DNA from: AP-15 sp963712825
Lineage (GTDB): Bacteria; Pseudomonadota; Alphaproteobacteria; ATCC43930; CGMCC-115725
Length of the DNA stretch: 64,000 nt
NCBI GenBank assembly: GCA_963712825.1
Contig: CAVQJP010000016.1
Span: 558,001 to 622,000 of the forward strand
Reading direction: 5' to 3'
Positions 1 to 9,258 of this stretch are shown piece by piece; the first letter of the stretch is position 1; the number at the start of each line of letters is the position of its first letter. The notes under the pieces are model-generated. The model did not search any database. It worked only from the letters and a program-made list of their open reading frames with translations, and was not told the origin of the DNA. The translations under genes were made by a program, and so were the position numbers.

Positions 1-1506
1 TCGATTTCGGTCTTGAGCGCGGTCGAGGGGCTGAAGGTCGCCACCCCGGCGTTCGAGCCCTATGTCGTGCCGGTGACCTTGCTGCTGCTCGGTGTCCTGT
101 TCATGGTCCAGCGCCGCGGGACCGGCAGTGTCGGCGGCTATTTCGGCCCGGTCATGATCGTCTGGTTCGGCGTGCTCGGAGTCCTCGGCGGAATGGAGAT
201 CGCGCGCCGCCCGTCGATCCTGCTGGCGGTCGACCCGCGCCACGCGGTCCATCTGATGCTGAACCAGCCCTGGCACGGCTTTGTCCTGCTCGGCTCGGTC
301 GTGCTGGCGGTGACCGGAGCCGAGGCGCTCTACGCCGATATGGGGCATTTCGGCCGCTCGCCAATCCGCCGCGCCTGGCTGCGCCTGGTCTTCCCGGCAT
401 TGCTGTTGAACTATTTCGGGCAGGGCTCGCTGCTGCTCGCCCACCCCCGCGCGATCGAAAACCCGTTCTTTTTGCTCGCCCCCGGCTGGCTGCTTTACCC
501 GTTGGTGGCGCTCGCCTCGACCGCGACCGTCATCGCCTCGCAGGCGGTGATTTCGGGCGCATTCTCGATCACCCGCCAGGCGGTGCAGCTCGGCTATCTG
601 CCGCGCATGCTGGTCCGTCATACCTCCGAGCAAGAAATCGGACAGGTCTACGTGCCGGCGATGAACGGGATGCTGCTCGTCGCGGTCGCCGTGACCGTGA
701 TCGGGTTCCGCTCGTCCGACGCGCTCGGCGGCGCCTACGGCATCGCCGTCACCGGGACGATGACGGTCACGACGGTGCTCGCCTTTGTCTATTTCCGCTG
801 GGGGGTCGGCTGGTCGTTGTGGCGGCTGGTGCCGCTGTTCACGCTGTTCCTGTTTGTCGATTTGTCGTTTTTTGGCGCCAACCTGCTGAAGATCATCGAC
901 GGCGGCTGGTTCCCGCTGGCGATCGCCGGGACAATCTACGCGATCATGATGACCTGGCTGTGGGGCCGCCAGCGCATGACGGTGCAGCGCGCAAGCGGCG
1001 CCCTGCCGCTCGCCACCCTGATCGAAAATTTGCGGCCCGACCATCCGGTGCGGGTGCCGGGCACCGCGATCTACATGACGGCGCGGGTCGACAACGTGCC
1101 GGCGGCGCTGCTTCACAACCTCAAGCACAACAAAATCCTGCATGAGCGCAATGTCTTGATGACGGTGCGCACCGAGGACGTGCCGCGCCTGCCTGAGGCC
1201 GAACGGCTGCAGATCGACCATCTGAGCCAGAACTTTCACACCGTGACGATCCATTACGGCTTTTTGGAGGAGCCCGACATACCGCGCGCACTGGCGCTGT
1301 GCCGGGTCGGCGGGTTTCGCTTCAACCTGATGGAGACCTCGTTTTTTGTCGGGCGGGAGAAGATCGTCGCCAAGGGCCGCTCGGGGATCATGCTGCCGTT
1401 CAAAAAGCTGTTTGTGCTGCTGACCAATGTGGCGCTCGACGCCACCGAGTTCTTTCGCATCCCGGTCAACCGCATCGTCGAGCTTGGCGGCCAGGTCGAG
1501 CTCTGA
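1..1506 (+). CDS. kup: Kup-type potassium uptake protein, C-terminal part (5' end outside window)
   Basis: Low-affinity K+/H+ symporter of the inner membrane (KUP/HAK/KT family). The reading frame is open from the first base, so the start lies upstream; the first codons read SISVLSAVEGL, a stretch conserved in Kup. Several hydrophobic segments follow up to about residue 320, with family motifs such as GAEALYADMGHFG and SQAVISGAFS, then a soluble C-terminal domain of about 170 residues. Full-length Kup is about 630 residues, so roughly 130 N-terminal residues are missing here. The gene stands alone, followed by a 312-bp intergenic region. The identification rests on motifs along the whole fragment. 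Confidence 0.92.
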   Translation, partial: SISVLSAVEGLKVATPAFEPYVVPVTLLLLGVLFMVQRRGTGSVGGYFGPVMIVWFGVLGVLGGMEIARRPSILLAVDPRHAVHLMLNQPWHGFVLLGSVVLAVTGAEALYADMGHFGRSPIRRAWLRLVFPALLLNYFGQGSLLLAHPRAIENPFFLLAPGWLLYPLVALASTATVIASQAVISGAFSITRQAVQLGYLPRMLVRHTSEQEIGQVYVPAMNGMLLVAVAVTVIGFRSSDALGGAYGIAVTGTMTVTTVLAFVYFRWGVGWSLWRLVPLFTLFLFVDLSFFGANLLKIIDGGWFPLAIAGTIYAIMMTWLWGRQRMTVQRASGALPLATLIENLRPDHPVRVPGTAIYMTARVDNVPAALLHNLKHNKILHERNVLMTVRTEDVPRLPEAERLQIDHLSQNFHTVTIHYGFLEEPDIPRALALCRVGGFRFNLMETSFFVGREKIVAKGRSGIMLPFKKLFVLLTNVALDATEFFRIPVNRIVELGGQVEL

Positions 1507-1727
1507 CCCGACATCCGCCGCGGGCGCCCGTAATTCCCGTGCAACCGGCGACAGCCGGGAAATTTTCCGCCGCCTCCTCGTCGGCCGACAATCGAAACTG
1601 CGAAGCTGCGGCGGTTTAGAGCCGACATCGCGGGTTCAGCCGGCACCGAAACCGGGAATTTGCAGCGGTTATCCGGGACCCGAAATTGGTGAGCCCGGAG
1701 CTGCCCGGCTTGGGGTTTATTGCCTTA

Positions 1728-1756
1728 TTGACAAGTGATGTGATTTCGTCTACAAC
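1728..1756 (+). promoter_or_regulatory. Sigma70-like promoter upstream of the DUF5681 gene
   Basis: A perfect TTGACA (-35) at 1728-1733 is followed after 17 bp by TACAAC (-10, four of six consensus bases) at 1751-1756. It lies in the 1507-1818 intergenic stretch, about 60 bp before the TTG start of the DUF5681 gene. A second TTGACA at 1786 has no matching -10. Nothing else coding is seen in this intergenic stretch. Confidence 0.5.
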
Positions 1757-1818
1757 ATTCCACACAATTGGGGGCGCTGGCCGGGTTGACAAGAGGCATC
1801 GATAAATGAGGCAAACCG

Positions 1819-2322
1819 TTGGCAACTGACGCGCCGCCGGACTACCGGGTCGGTTATGGCAAGCCGCCGCTTGCGACTCGTTTCCAAAAGGGCAACAAGG
1901 CCAACCCCTACGGCCGGCCGCGCGGCTCGACGAGCCTCGCGGTGCTGCTGCGGCGCGCGCTCGACGCGCCGGCCGCCGCCGCCGACGGCAAGCGCCGCCG
2001 GCTGACCAAGCGCGAGATGATGGTCCGCGGCCTGGTCGAGCGCTCGGCCGGAGCCGACCTTGCCGCGACCAAGCTGCTGCTCGAGCTGCTGCGCCGAACC
2101 GACCCTCACGCGATCGCCGCCGACCCGGCCGCGGCCGCCCCGCTCGGCGAGGACGCGCTGACCCTTTTGAAGGAGCGCCTCGCCCGCCTCGCGCAGGCCC
2201 AGGAGCCGGACGTGGCGCCTCGCCCCGCGCCGGCTGCCGACCCCGACCCGCAGCGCCCGTCCGCCGACACCCCCGACACCGCGGCCGATTTCGACCGGCG
2301 CGATCCTGAGAGCGGCGCGTAA
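1819..2322 (+). CDS. DUF5681 domain-containing protein
   Basis: A 167-residue protein of unknown function. Residues about 9-40 carry the DUF5681 signature: VGYGKPPLATRFQKGNKANP followed by YGRPRGS. The middle is basic and helical and the last 50 residues are Pro/Asp-rich and probably disordered. The start is TTG at 1819; the nearer ATG at 1806 is in another frame and stops after seven codons. DUF5681 proteins are often encoded next to phage terminase genes (family knowledge), but no phage gene is visible here. A good promoter lies upstream, so it is probably transcribed alone. Confidence 0.7.
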   Translation: MATDAPPDYRVGYGKPPLATRFQKGNKANPYGRPRGSTSLAVLLRRALDAPAAAADGKRRRLTKREMMVRGLVERSAGADLAATKLLLELLRRTDPHAIAADPAAAAPLGEDALTLLKERLARLAQAQEPDVAPRPAPAADPDPQRPSADTPDTAADFDRRDPESGA

Positions 2323-2451
2323 ACGCGCATTGCGGTTCCGGTGCTGCGCCGGAGGTTGGGCCGCTCGCCCGGCCGACGGGGCACGGTTTCGCTCGCCCGG
2401 CGCCTCCCTTCGTGGCAAGCTGCACGCCTCCTCAACCGAAAGAGGCCGGCC

Positions 2452-2820
2452 ATGAAGATCGAGCGCATAGACCATCTGAACCTGACCGTCGCCGACATCG
2501 ACCGCAGCGTCGAGTTCTATCGGCGCGTGCTCGGCATGGAGATCGAGAGCATGGGCGAAGGCCGCGCAGCCCTCCATTTCGGCCAGCAGAAGATCCATCT
2601 CGACCTCGCCGGCGGCGCGATGGCGGCGAATGGCGAAAAACGGATGCCGGCGCATATCTGCTTTATCACCACGGCGCCGATCGGCGAGGTGGCGGCCCAT
2701 CTCGAAGAATGCGCGGTGCCGGTGCGGATGCAGGGACCGCGCGCCGGGGCGATCGGCACGATCCAGTCGGTCTATATTGACGACCCCGATCAGAACTCGA
2801 TTGAGATTTCGACCTACTGA
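2452..2820 (+). CDS. VOC family protein, glyoxalase-like (STM3117 type)
   Basis: A 122-residue single-domain vicinal-oxygen-chelate protein. It begins MKIERIDHLNLTVADI, and likely metal ligands are His8, His68 and Glu118 (HLNLTV, AHICFIT, SIEIS). The order of motifs (FYxRVLGME, GEGRAALHFGQQKIHL, GxIxSVYIDDPDQN) matches the STM3117-like branch, often annotated as lactoylglutathione-lyase-like. The real substrate is unknown. ATG at 2452 follows an AGAGG ribosome binding site, which favours it over an upstream in-frame start at 2341. No operon partner is evident. Confidence 0.8.
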   Translation: MKIERIDHLNLTVADIDRSVEFYRRVLGMEIESMGEGRAALHFGQQKIHLDLAGGAMAANGEKRMPAHICFITTAPIGEVAAHLEECAVPVRMQGPRAGAIGTIQSVYIDDPDQNSIEISTY

Positions 2821-2873
2821 ACTCAAGCGCGGCTGACCTTCGCCGGCCGCTGCGGCGCAAGTCCCTTTGACCC

Positions 2874-2970
2874 CCGTGGCCGGACCTGAGCCGGCCACTC
2901 ACGTCTTTGCTGGAGGTTCGGCGGGCTGACGAAAGGCGTGGATGGCCGGGTCGAGCCCGGCCAAGGGAAC
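2874..2970. repeat. Two-armed palindromic repeat (copy 1)
   Basis: Two imperfect palindromes (GTGGCCGGACCTGAGCCGGCCA at 2876-2897 and ATGGCCGGGTCGAGCCCGGCCA at 2942-2963) are separated by about 45 bp. The same arrangement recurs at 23223-23309, so this is a dispersed REP-like element. It lies between the VOC gene and the TPR gene. Confidence 0.7.
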
Positions 2971-3047
2971 GAGAGTTTATACCCAAATCGATGCCGGCGA
3001 CTGCCCTTGTCGCCCGGCGGCGGCATTCGACGGCCATGGAGGCGAGG

Positions 3048-4371
3048 ATGATTGCGGACGCCCAGGGACATTCCCTCTCCGGCGCGACGCCAGCCGCAGC
3101 GGCGGCTTACGACGAGGCGGCGCGGGCGTTCAACCTCGTCCACGGCGACGCCGTGGCACTGTTTGACGAGGCGCGCGCGGCGGCGCCCGATTTTGCGATG
3201 GCACATCTGGGGAAGGCGTGGGTGCTCGCTGTCGCCAACGATCCCGGTCTGCTGGTCAAGGCCCGGAACCTGGTCGAAGCCGCCCGCCCGCTCCAATTGA
3301 ACGAGCGCGAGCAGGCCCATCTCGCCGCATTGTCGCATCTGGTCGGGGGGGCGCGGGCCGCCGCCGTCGCCGTGCTCGATCGTCATTTGATGCACTACCC
3401 GTTCGACCTTGTCGCCCATCAGGCCGCAGCGCTGGTCGACGGGTTTCTCGGACGCTTCCATTGGGTCCGCGACCGCTCGGCTCGGGCGCTGCCATTGTGG
3501 TCGCAGGATCAGCCGGGCTATCCGACCCTCTTGGCCTTCCACGCCTTCGGGGCGGAGGAAGCCGGCGACTACGCCCGCGCCGAGGACGAGTTGCGCGCCG
3601 CCGCGGAGCTCGAGCCGTTGAGCTTCTGGCCGCATCACACCGTCTCGCACGTGATGGAAATGACCGGGCGCCCGGAAGACGGGATGGCATGGATGACGGC
3701 GCGCGAGGCGCTGTGGTCGGCCCCTGGCCATGCCAACCAGGCTCACATCTGGTGGCACAAGGCACTGTTCCACCTCGAGCTCGGGGAATACGACGCGGCA
3801 TTGGCGCTGTGCGACGGGCCGATCCGCGCCACCCAGCGGCCGCTCGCGCTCAGCTTGACCAACGCCACGGCACTGTTGTGGCGGCTCGACTTGTCGGGTG
3901 CCGAGGTCGGCGAGCGCTGGGGCGAATTGGCGGATTTGTGGGAAGGCCATGCCGACGGGAGATGTCTGGTCTTCGCCGACATCCATGCGGCGATGGCCGA
4001 ATTGGGCGCCGGCCGCGAAGCGCTGGTCGACGAGCGGCTCAAGGCGATGCGAGAGACCGCGGCAGGCGGCCTGCGAAGCCGCGGGCCTCTATCGCACGGT
4101 CGGCGTTCCGGTGGTCGAGGGTCTCGCGGCCTTCCACCGCGGCGCCTACGCCGACGCGGTCGAGCGGTTGCTGCCGGTGCGTGTCGAGCTGTGGCAGATC
4201 GGCGGCAGCCACGCCCAGCGCGATGTCGTCGACTGGACCCTGACCGAGGCCGCGGTGCGCGCCAATCAGCGCGACATCGCGCTGGCGCTGGCCCATGAAC
4301 GCCTCGCGGGCCGCCCCGGCAGCGCCCCTAACCGCCGCTTTCTCCGCCGCGCCGAGGCCGTCGCCAACTGA
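3048..4371 (+). pseudogene. Tetratricopeptide repeat protein (TTC38-like), frameshifted
   Basis: The product resembles the tetratricopeptide repeat protein 38 family, with helical repeats such as AHLGKAWVLAVANDP, EDELRAAAELEPLSFWPHHT and HANQAHIWWHKALFHLELGE. The ATG at 3048 is preceded by GGAGG (3038-3042), which favours it over starts at 2907 or 3036. The frame shifts near 4056-4075: after KAMRETAA homology continues in the next frame (AACEAAGLYRTVGVPVVEG) to a stop at 4371. Restoring one base gives about 440 residues, the usual family length. Biochemical role is unknown. Either a real loss-of-function mutation or a sequencing error is possible. Confidence 0.7.
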
Positions 4372-4466
4372 CCCGCGCGCTGTTCGACTGAGCACGTCTC
4401 GCGCGGCTGGTCAGGCGCGAGAGGCGGGCGAGAAGCCCATTCTCGGCGGCTTGCGACCCTCGCGGG

Positions 4467-5795
4467 TCAGTCTTGCGGGGAGACGAGATTCGGCTCGACG
4501 AGCGAGGGGTGCGTGCGCGACAGCCATTTCGATAGGAAAATCGCGGCTGCGATCGCGAGGCCCAAGGCGAGAACCCAGCGCGCCAGCTCCATCACCCCGG
4601 CGGCGGTCGGCTGCGGCCATGGCGTCTGCCAAAAGACTTCGCCGCGCTCCATCATCCAGTGCCAGGCAATGTGAGCAACAATCGCCGACAGCACGATTAT
4701 TCCCATGCGTCCCGCCATCGCGCCGCGGAACAGCAGGGCGAGCGCCGGGACAAAGACGCAAAGCACCGCGAGCTGGCCCAGCTCGATGCCGATGTTGAAG
4801 GACAGCAGGGAGACCAGCAGGTAGGAGCCGGCAAACTGCAATTGCTCCTTCAGGACATCGGCAAATCCAAAGCCGTGGACGAGGCCGAACAGTGCCGCAA
4901 TGACCCAGCGCCGCCGCAAATTGGCGCCGACGATGTTCTCGATCGCCATGTAGAAAATCGACGCCGCGATCGCCGCCTCGACAAAGGGCGGAAACCACGC
5001 CCCGACCGGTGCGAGGTTGTAGGCGGTGCCGATCAAGGTGATCGAATGGCCGAGGGTGAAGGCGGTGATGACCGGGATCAGCGGCTTCACCCGGCGGAAC
5101 GGGATGACCAGGCAAAGCAGAAAGAGCATGTGGTCGATGCCGCTCAAAATGTGCTCGACACCGAGCTTGACGAACCCGAACGCCGCCTCGTACCAGGTCG
5201 GGTCGAGCGGCACGCGGCCGGCTCCGCCGGCAATCAGCAATGCCCGGCGGGACCCGTCGAGCGGGATGTAGCGGACCGCCAGCTTGACGGTGTCGCCAAG
5301 GTCGGCGGCGACATAGCTCTCGATTGCGAAGACCGATTTGGGTGAGGCGATCGCGTAGGTGAAATGGGCGTCGAGGTAGCCGCCCTCAAACGAGATTGCT
5401 TCGTCCGGGGCCGGTGGCGCCGCGATGCCCGCAGCCGCCTGGCCGTAATCCTCGAACGAGCGATCGGCAAGCGGCGCCAGCGTCCCGGCGGCGCGGACCG
5501 GCGCCAGGCGCCTGCCATTTTCGGACAGCAACAGATCGCTGGAGAGAGCGTCGAGGGCCGTCTTGATCGCCGGTTGCGAGGCAGCAAGATCGTAATGGCC
5601 GCGAACGACCGAAAACGAGACCGCCCGCAGCAGATCCAACGGCACGCGGATCACGAGATCGGCCTGGTGCGGCTCGATCCGGACAAAGCCGTTCATAAAG
5701 CGATCAAGAGGAAGATCGTGAGCGCTCGCCGGCGCCGCACCCGGCAACCACCACAACAGGAACGCCGCGGCGAACCCCACCCAACGGCTCAACAT
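4467..5795 (-). CDS. HupE/UreJ family membrane protein
   Basis: An inner-membrane protein of about 442 residues with a signal peptide (MLSRWVGFAAAFLLWWLPG, cut near ASA-HD), a periplasmic N-terminal domain of about 200 residues, then a HupE/UreJ_2-like membrane domain. The motifs GVEHILSGIDHMLFLLCLV, TAFTLGHSITLI and LFGLVHGFGFA are typical; their His and Asp residues suggest metal binding. Family members are linked to nickel/cobalt uptake, which is inference here. ATG at 5795 starts exactly at the signal peptide and has AGAGAG upstream, so it is preferred to 5852. It lies 85 bp downstream of the secreted NHL protein gene on the same strand, suggesting co-transcription. Confidence 0.8.
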   Translation of the reverse strand: MLSRWVGFAAAFLLWWLPGAAPASAHDLPLDRFMNGFVRIEPHQADLVIRVPLDLLRAVSFSVVRGHYDLAASQPAIKTALDALSSDLLLSENGRRLAPVRAAGTLAPLADRSFEDYGQAAAGIAAPPAPDEAISFEGGYLDAHFTYAIASPKSVFAIESYVAADLGDTVKLAVRYIPLDGSRRALLIAGGAGRVPLDPTWYEAAFGFVKLGVEHILSGIDHMLFLLCLVIPFRRVKPLIPVITAFTLGHSITLIGTAYNLAPVGAWFPPFVEAAIAASIFYMAIENIVGANLRRRWVIAALFGLVHGFGFADVLKEQLQFAGSYLLVSLLSFNIGIELGQLAVLCVFVPALALLFRGAMAGRMGIIVLSAIVAHIAWHWMMERGEVFWQTPWPQPTAAGVMELARWVLALGLAIAAAIFLSKWLSRTHPSLVEPNLVSPQD

Positions 5796-5880
5796 CGTCA
5801 ACTGCTCTCTGGGCCGAAAACGCGCAGCGGCCGGAAGACTTTCGTAATCCAACCGCTGCCGCAGCGGTTTACGTCAGTTC

Positions 5881-7293
5881 TTAATAATGCTGCCTGTTCG
5901 CCGGCACGAATTTCTGGATGCGGCGACCGGTGATCGTTTCGGCGACGTAGATGTTGCCCTTGGAGTCGACCGTCGTGGTATGGCCAAAGGCAAAGTGGCC
6001 GGCATTGTGGCCGGGGCAGGGTGCGATGCCGCAGGAGCCAAGCGCGCCGAACACCAGACCGCTGGCCTTGTCGATCAGCCAGGTGTTGTCGTTGCCGAGG
6101 TCGACGTCGACGATGTCCTTCTGGCTCGTCGGGCTTTTGCTCGCGAGATAGTCGATGTTCGGCCAGAAATCCATGTCGTCGCCGCGGGTGCCGGCGAGCA
6201 GGATCGCCTTCCTGGCGGCGGCGGTCGCGGTCGGGAACTGGTCGATGTCGATGACCCGCTTCGGCATGCATAATGGCTGGGTGCCCGCCGGTGTGGTCGC
6301 TCCGCCGCAGGTTTTCTCAAACACCTGGATGCGGTCGTCGGGACGGTCGCAGACGTAGACCAGGCCGTCATTGCCGAGGACGACGCAATGCGGGTGTCCG
6401 CCGCCGGTGGCGCCGAACGTCCCCGGCGGGCAGCTCTCGCCGGTGGTCGAGCAGGCCTGGCCCCATTGCCGCAGATAATGGCCGTCGGCGTCAAAGACGA
6501 CGACGCGATGGTTGCCGTAGCCGTCGGCGATATAGATGTCGCCCTTTCTGCCGGTATAAGGGTCGGGCGACGGGTCGACGGCGATGTCGGCCGGTTCGTT
6601 CAGCAGAGTGTGGCTGGTGTTGTACGAGGCGGCGTCACCGCATGAGCTGAACGGGTTGTTCGGATCGGTTTGCGGACCGTCGCAGACGCCCTTCGTTCCG
6701 ATCTGCATCAGAAACTTGGCCGACGCGCCCTGTTTGTTGGCGATCTGGGGGTTGTATTCCTGGACGATCCCGTCGCCGTTGCCGCCAAGCCAGATGTTGC
6801 CCTGGTAGTCGACAAAGCAGCCATGCGCGCCGTGCGGCATGTAGGCGGCATATCCGTAGTCGCCGCCGGTCTGGATCAGGCTCGGGTCGCCCCAGCCGGC
6901 GACGGTCTCGCCGTCGCCGTCATAGGCGACGACGGGAGGTGACGGGATCGCCGACGCGGAGGCGTCCTGGCCGTTGATGGCGCCCGATTCATTGCCCTGA
7001 AGAACCTTGTTCTGGGTGACCCCGACCTCCCAGCCGCGGTTGAAGGTGTAGACGTTGTCGTACTTGTCCATGCAGCTGCCGGCGATCTCGCCGGTGACCC
7101 AGGTATGGGCGACGCCGTCGCTGCCGACCGGAGCCGGCAACGGCTTGGGCCAGAACGGGTCGACGGCAAAGCTCGGGCCGCGCACGCCCTTGTCGGCCTG
7201 GGCGATCGGTTCCCACGCGCCTGTTGCCAGCACGAAAGCGACGAGTGCGCCGGCGACAGTACCGCCGACGGCGACATACCGCGTGATCTTCAT
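5881..7293 (-). CDS. Secreted NHL-repeat (six-bladed beta-propeller) protein
   Basis: A 470-residue protein with an N-terminal hydrophobic signal or anchor (residues about 7-30, VAVGGTVAGALVAFVLATGA). The rest is built of NHL-type blades, for example GDIYIADGYGNHRVVVFDADG, DGLVYVCDRPDDRIQVFEK and GNIYVAETITGRRIQKF. Such propellers occur in peptidyl-alpha-hydroxyglycine amidating lyases and in many binding proteins, so a function cannot be assigned. A strong ribosome binding site (GGGGGAGGAAAG) precedes the ATG. The HupE-like gene follows. Two shorter cytoplasmic relatives lie at 25973 and 28677. Confidence 0.75.
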   Translation of the reverse strand: MKITRYVAVGGTVAGALVAFVLATGAWEPIAQADKGVRGPSFAVDPFWPKPLPAPVGSDGVAHTWVTGEIAGSCMDKYDNVYTFNRGWEVGVTQNKVLQGNESGAINGQDASASAIPSPPVVAYDGDGETVAGWGDPSLIQTGGDYGYAAYMPHGAHGCFVDYQGNIWLGGNGDGIVQEYNPQIANKQGASAKFLMQIGTKGVCDGPQTDPNNPFSSCGDAASYNTSHTLLNEPADIAVDPSPDPYTGRKGDIYIADGYGNHRVVVFDADGHYLRQWGQACSTTGESCPPGTFGATGGGHPHCVVLGNDGLVYVCDRPDDRIQVFEKTCGGATTPAGTQPLCMPKRVIDIDQFPTATAAARKAILLAGTRGDDMDFWPNIDYLASKSPTSQKDIVDVDLGNDNTWLIDKASGLVFGALGSCGIAPCPGHNAGHFAFGHTTTVDSKGNIYVAETITGRRIQKFVPANRQHY

Positions 7294-7466
7294 CGGTCTT
7301 TCCTCCCCCGCGTTTCAACGGGATTATTAACAGTCTCGGGGCACCGGCTCGGCGCCTCGACCCCGGCCGTCACCGGTACGCGCGTTATCGACCACAGCCG
7401 GTAACGCCGTCCCGGAACGGTCAGGGATTTACCATGGTATGATCCTTTCAACGTCCGGTGCCGTCA

Positions 7467-7895
7467 ATGCTGAACAGAGATCAAATTTGCTTCGTCGAGC
7501 ACCGCCGGATCGGCCATCTGGCGACAGCCGACGCGAGCGGAGCGCCGCATGTCGTGCCGGTGTGCTTTGTCGTGAAAAACGAGGCGGTCTACATCACGAT
7601 CGACCAGAAGCCCAAGGGCGATCCCCGCGCGCTGAAACGGCTGCGCAACATCGCCGCCAACCCGTCGGCGGCGCTGGCCGTCGACCATTACGACGAAGAC
7701 TGGACCCGGCTCGGCTGGGTCATGCTGCGCGGCCATGCCGAAATTCTCGACAGCGGCGCCGAGCACGACATGGCGCAAAAATTGCTCCGGGAGCGCTATC
7801 CGCAGTACCGGCGGATGGAGCTCGCCGACCTGCCGGTTATCGCCATCCGCATCGAGCGCGTCACGAGCTGGGGCGACCTTTCCCCCGATCCTTGA
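7467..7895 (+). CDS. PPOX-class F420/FMN-dependent oxidoreductase (TIGR03668-like)
   Basis: A protein of about 142 residues with the split-barrel fold of pyridoxamine-5'-phosphate oxidases. Visible features are FVEHRRIGHLATADASGAPHVVPVCF, the strand YITIDQKPKG and the C-terminal LPVIAIRIERVTSWG. These match the Rv0121-like family assigned to F420 in actinobacteria; in this organism FMN is at least as likely. ATG 7467 is taken as the start; an in-frame GTG at 7458 is possible and neither has a clear ribosome binding site. The upstream region is divergent to the NHL gene. Confidence 0.75.
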   Translation: MLNRDQICFVEHRRIGHLATADASGAPHVVPVCFVVKNEAVYITIDQKPKGDPRALKRLRNIAANPSAALAVDHYDEDWTRLGWVMLRGHAEILDSGAEHDMAQKLLRERYPQYRRMELADLPVIAIRIERVTSWGDLSPDP

Positions 7896-7948
7896 GATAT
7901 GAAAAAAGTTCCCCGCCGCCGACGCAAACCCCGACATAGAGGATTTTA

Positions 7949-9136
7949 ATGCCTGACAACACCAAGCCCGACGACATCAACGCCTTTGTCCCCGGCCCGC
8001 GCGTCCATATCGAAGGAAGAGCGGGCGGTGCGCTGGCGGGCCTGACCTTTGCCGCGAAGGATCTGTTCGATGTCGCGGGCTGGCCGACCGGGGGCGGCAA
8101 CCCGGACTGGGCGAAGTACAACCCGGTCCCGACCCGGCATTCCTGGGCGGTGGAGCGGCTGCTCGGCGCCGGGGCGACGCTGATCGGCAAGACCATCACC
8201 GACGAGGTCTCGCTCGGCATCGTCGGAGAGAACGCGTTTTACGGGACCCCGGTCAATGTCCGCGCCCCCGGACGGGTCCCGGGCGGCTCGTCCTCGGGCT
8301 CGGCCGCGGCGGTCGCCGCCGGGGTGTGCGATACCGCAATCGGCACCGACACCGGCGGCTCGGTGCGGGTGCCGTCGAGCTTTTGCGGGCTCTACGGCAT
8401 CCGCCCGACGCACGGCCGCATCGACGTTACGGGCATGCTGCCGCAGGCGCCAAGCTCGGACACGACCGGCTGGTTCGCCCGCGACGCCGCGACCTTTGGG
8501 CGGGTCGCGGCCGTCATGCTGGGCGAGGCGATCCCGGCGGCATTGCCCGACCGGCTGATCGTGGCGGTTGACGCGTTCGCCTTCGCCGACCCGGAGGTGG
8601 CGGAGGCGCTGACGCCGATGGTCGAGAGGCTGAAGGCGCTGATCGGCGACGCAAGCGAGGAAATCATGGCGCCGGGCGGCATCGTGCAATGGGCGCGGGC
8701 GCAGCGCACGCTCCAGCCCGCGGAAGCGTGGCTGACCTTCAAGGACTGGGTCGAGCGCTGCAACCCGCGGCTCGCCTACAGCGTCGCGCGCAACATCTAC
8801 ACAGGGTCGCAGATCCCGGAGGGCGAACGCCACTGGGCCGAGCTGGTGCGGCGCGAGGCGCGCGGCCGCATGCGCCATTTGCTGCCATCGGGGACGATCC
8901 TGTGCCTGCCGACAACCCCGTTCCCGGCGCCAAAGCGCGGCGAGCCGCTCGCCGCGGCGAGCGTGCAGCGCGACCGCATTTTGTGCCTCTGCGCGCATGG
9001 CGGGCTCGCCGGCATGCCGCAGGTCAGCATTCCCGGCAGCACCGTCGACGGCCTGCCGATCGGGCTCTCAATCATCGGCGGCCGCGATACCGACGCGACC
9101 CTCGTCGCCGTCGCGCAGGCGCTCGCGGGCGAGTAA
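7949..9136 (+). CDS. Amidase signature enzyme
   Basis: A 395-residue hydrolase of the amidase signature family, which cleaves carboxamides through a Ser-cisSer-Lys triad. All three elements are visible: Lys37 in TFAAKDLFDV, the Ser-rich GGSSSGS loop at 112-118 (cis-Ser about 114) and nucleophile Ser138 in GTDTGGSVRVPSSF. Length and motif order fit AtzF/indoleacetamide-hydrolase-like amidases; the substrate is unknown. No signal peptide is present, so it is cytoplasmic. It starts 53 bp after the PPOX gene and may share its transcript. A hairpin repeat follows the stop codon. Confidence 0.88.
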   Translation: MPDNTKPDDINAFVPGPRVHIEGRAGGALAGLTFAAKDLFDVAGWPTGGGNPDWAKYNPVPTRHSWAVERLLGAGATLIGKTITDEVSLGIVGENAFYGTPVNVRAPGRVPGGSSSGSAAAVAAGVCDTAIGTDTGGSVRVPSSFCGLYGIRPTHGRIDVTGMLPQAPSSDTTGWFARDAATFGRVAAVMLGEAIPAALPDRLIVAVDAFAFADPEVAEALTPMVERLKALIGDASEEIMAPGGIVQWARAQRTLQPAEAWLTFKDWVERCNPRLAYSVARNIYTGSQIPEGERHWAELVRREARGRMRHLLPSGTILCLPTTPFPAPKRGEPLAAASVQRDRILCLCAHGGLAGMPQVSIPGSTVDGLPIGLSIIGGRDTDATLVAVAQALAGE

Positions 9137-9153
9137 GGCGTCGCTCTTTCAAG

Positions 9154-9228
9154 CGTAGGGCAGGTGGAGCGCAGCGCAACCCGCCATCCCGCTCCGCCAA
9201 CGCCACGGCGGGTTGCACCCGCCCTACG
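9154..9228. repeat. Hairpin-forming intergenic repeat
   Basis: CGTAGGGCAGGTGG at 9154-9167 is the imperfect inverse of CACCCGCCCTACG ending at 9228, with a second inner pairing (AACCCGCC with GGCGGGTT). The whole can fold into a long stem between the convergent amidase and aminotransferase genes. This GTAGGGCGGGTT type is a common dispersed repeat in many proteobacteria. It could also act as a bidirectional transcription barrier, although no T-tract follows. Confidence 0.6.
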
Positions 9229-9258
9229 GCGGCATTTCCGGGTGCTGTCTGGCTTGCG

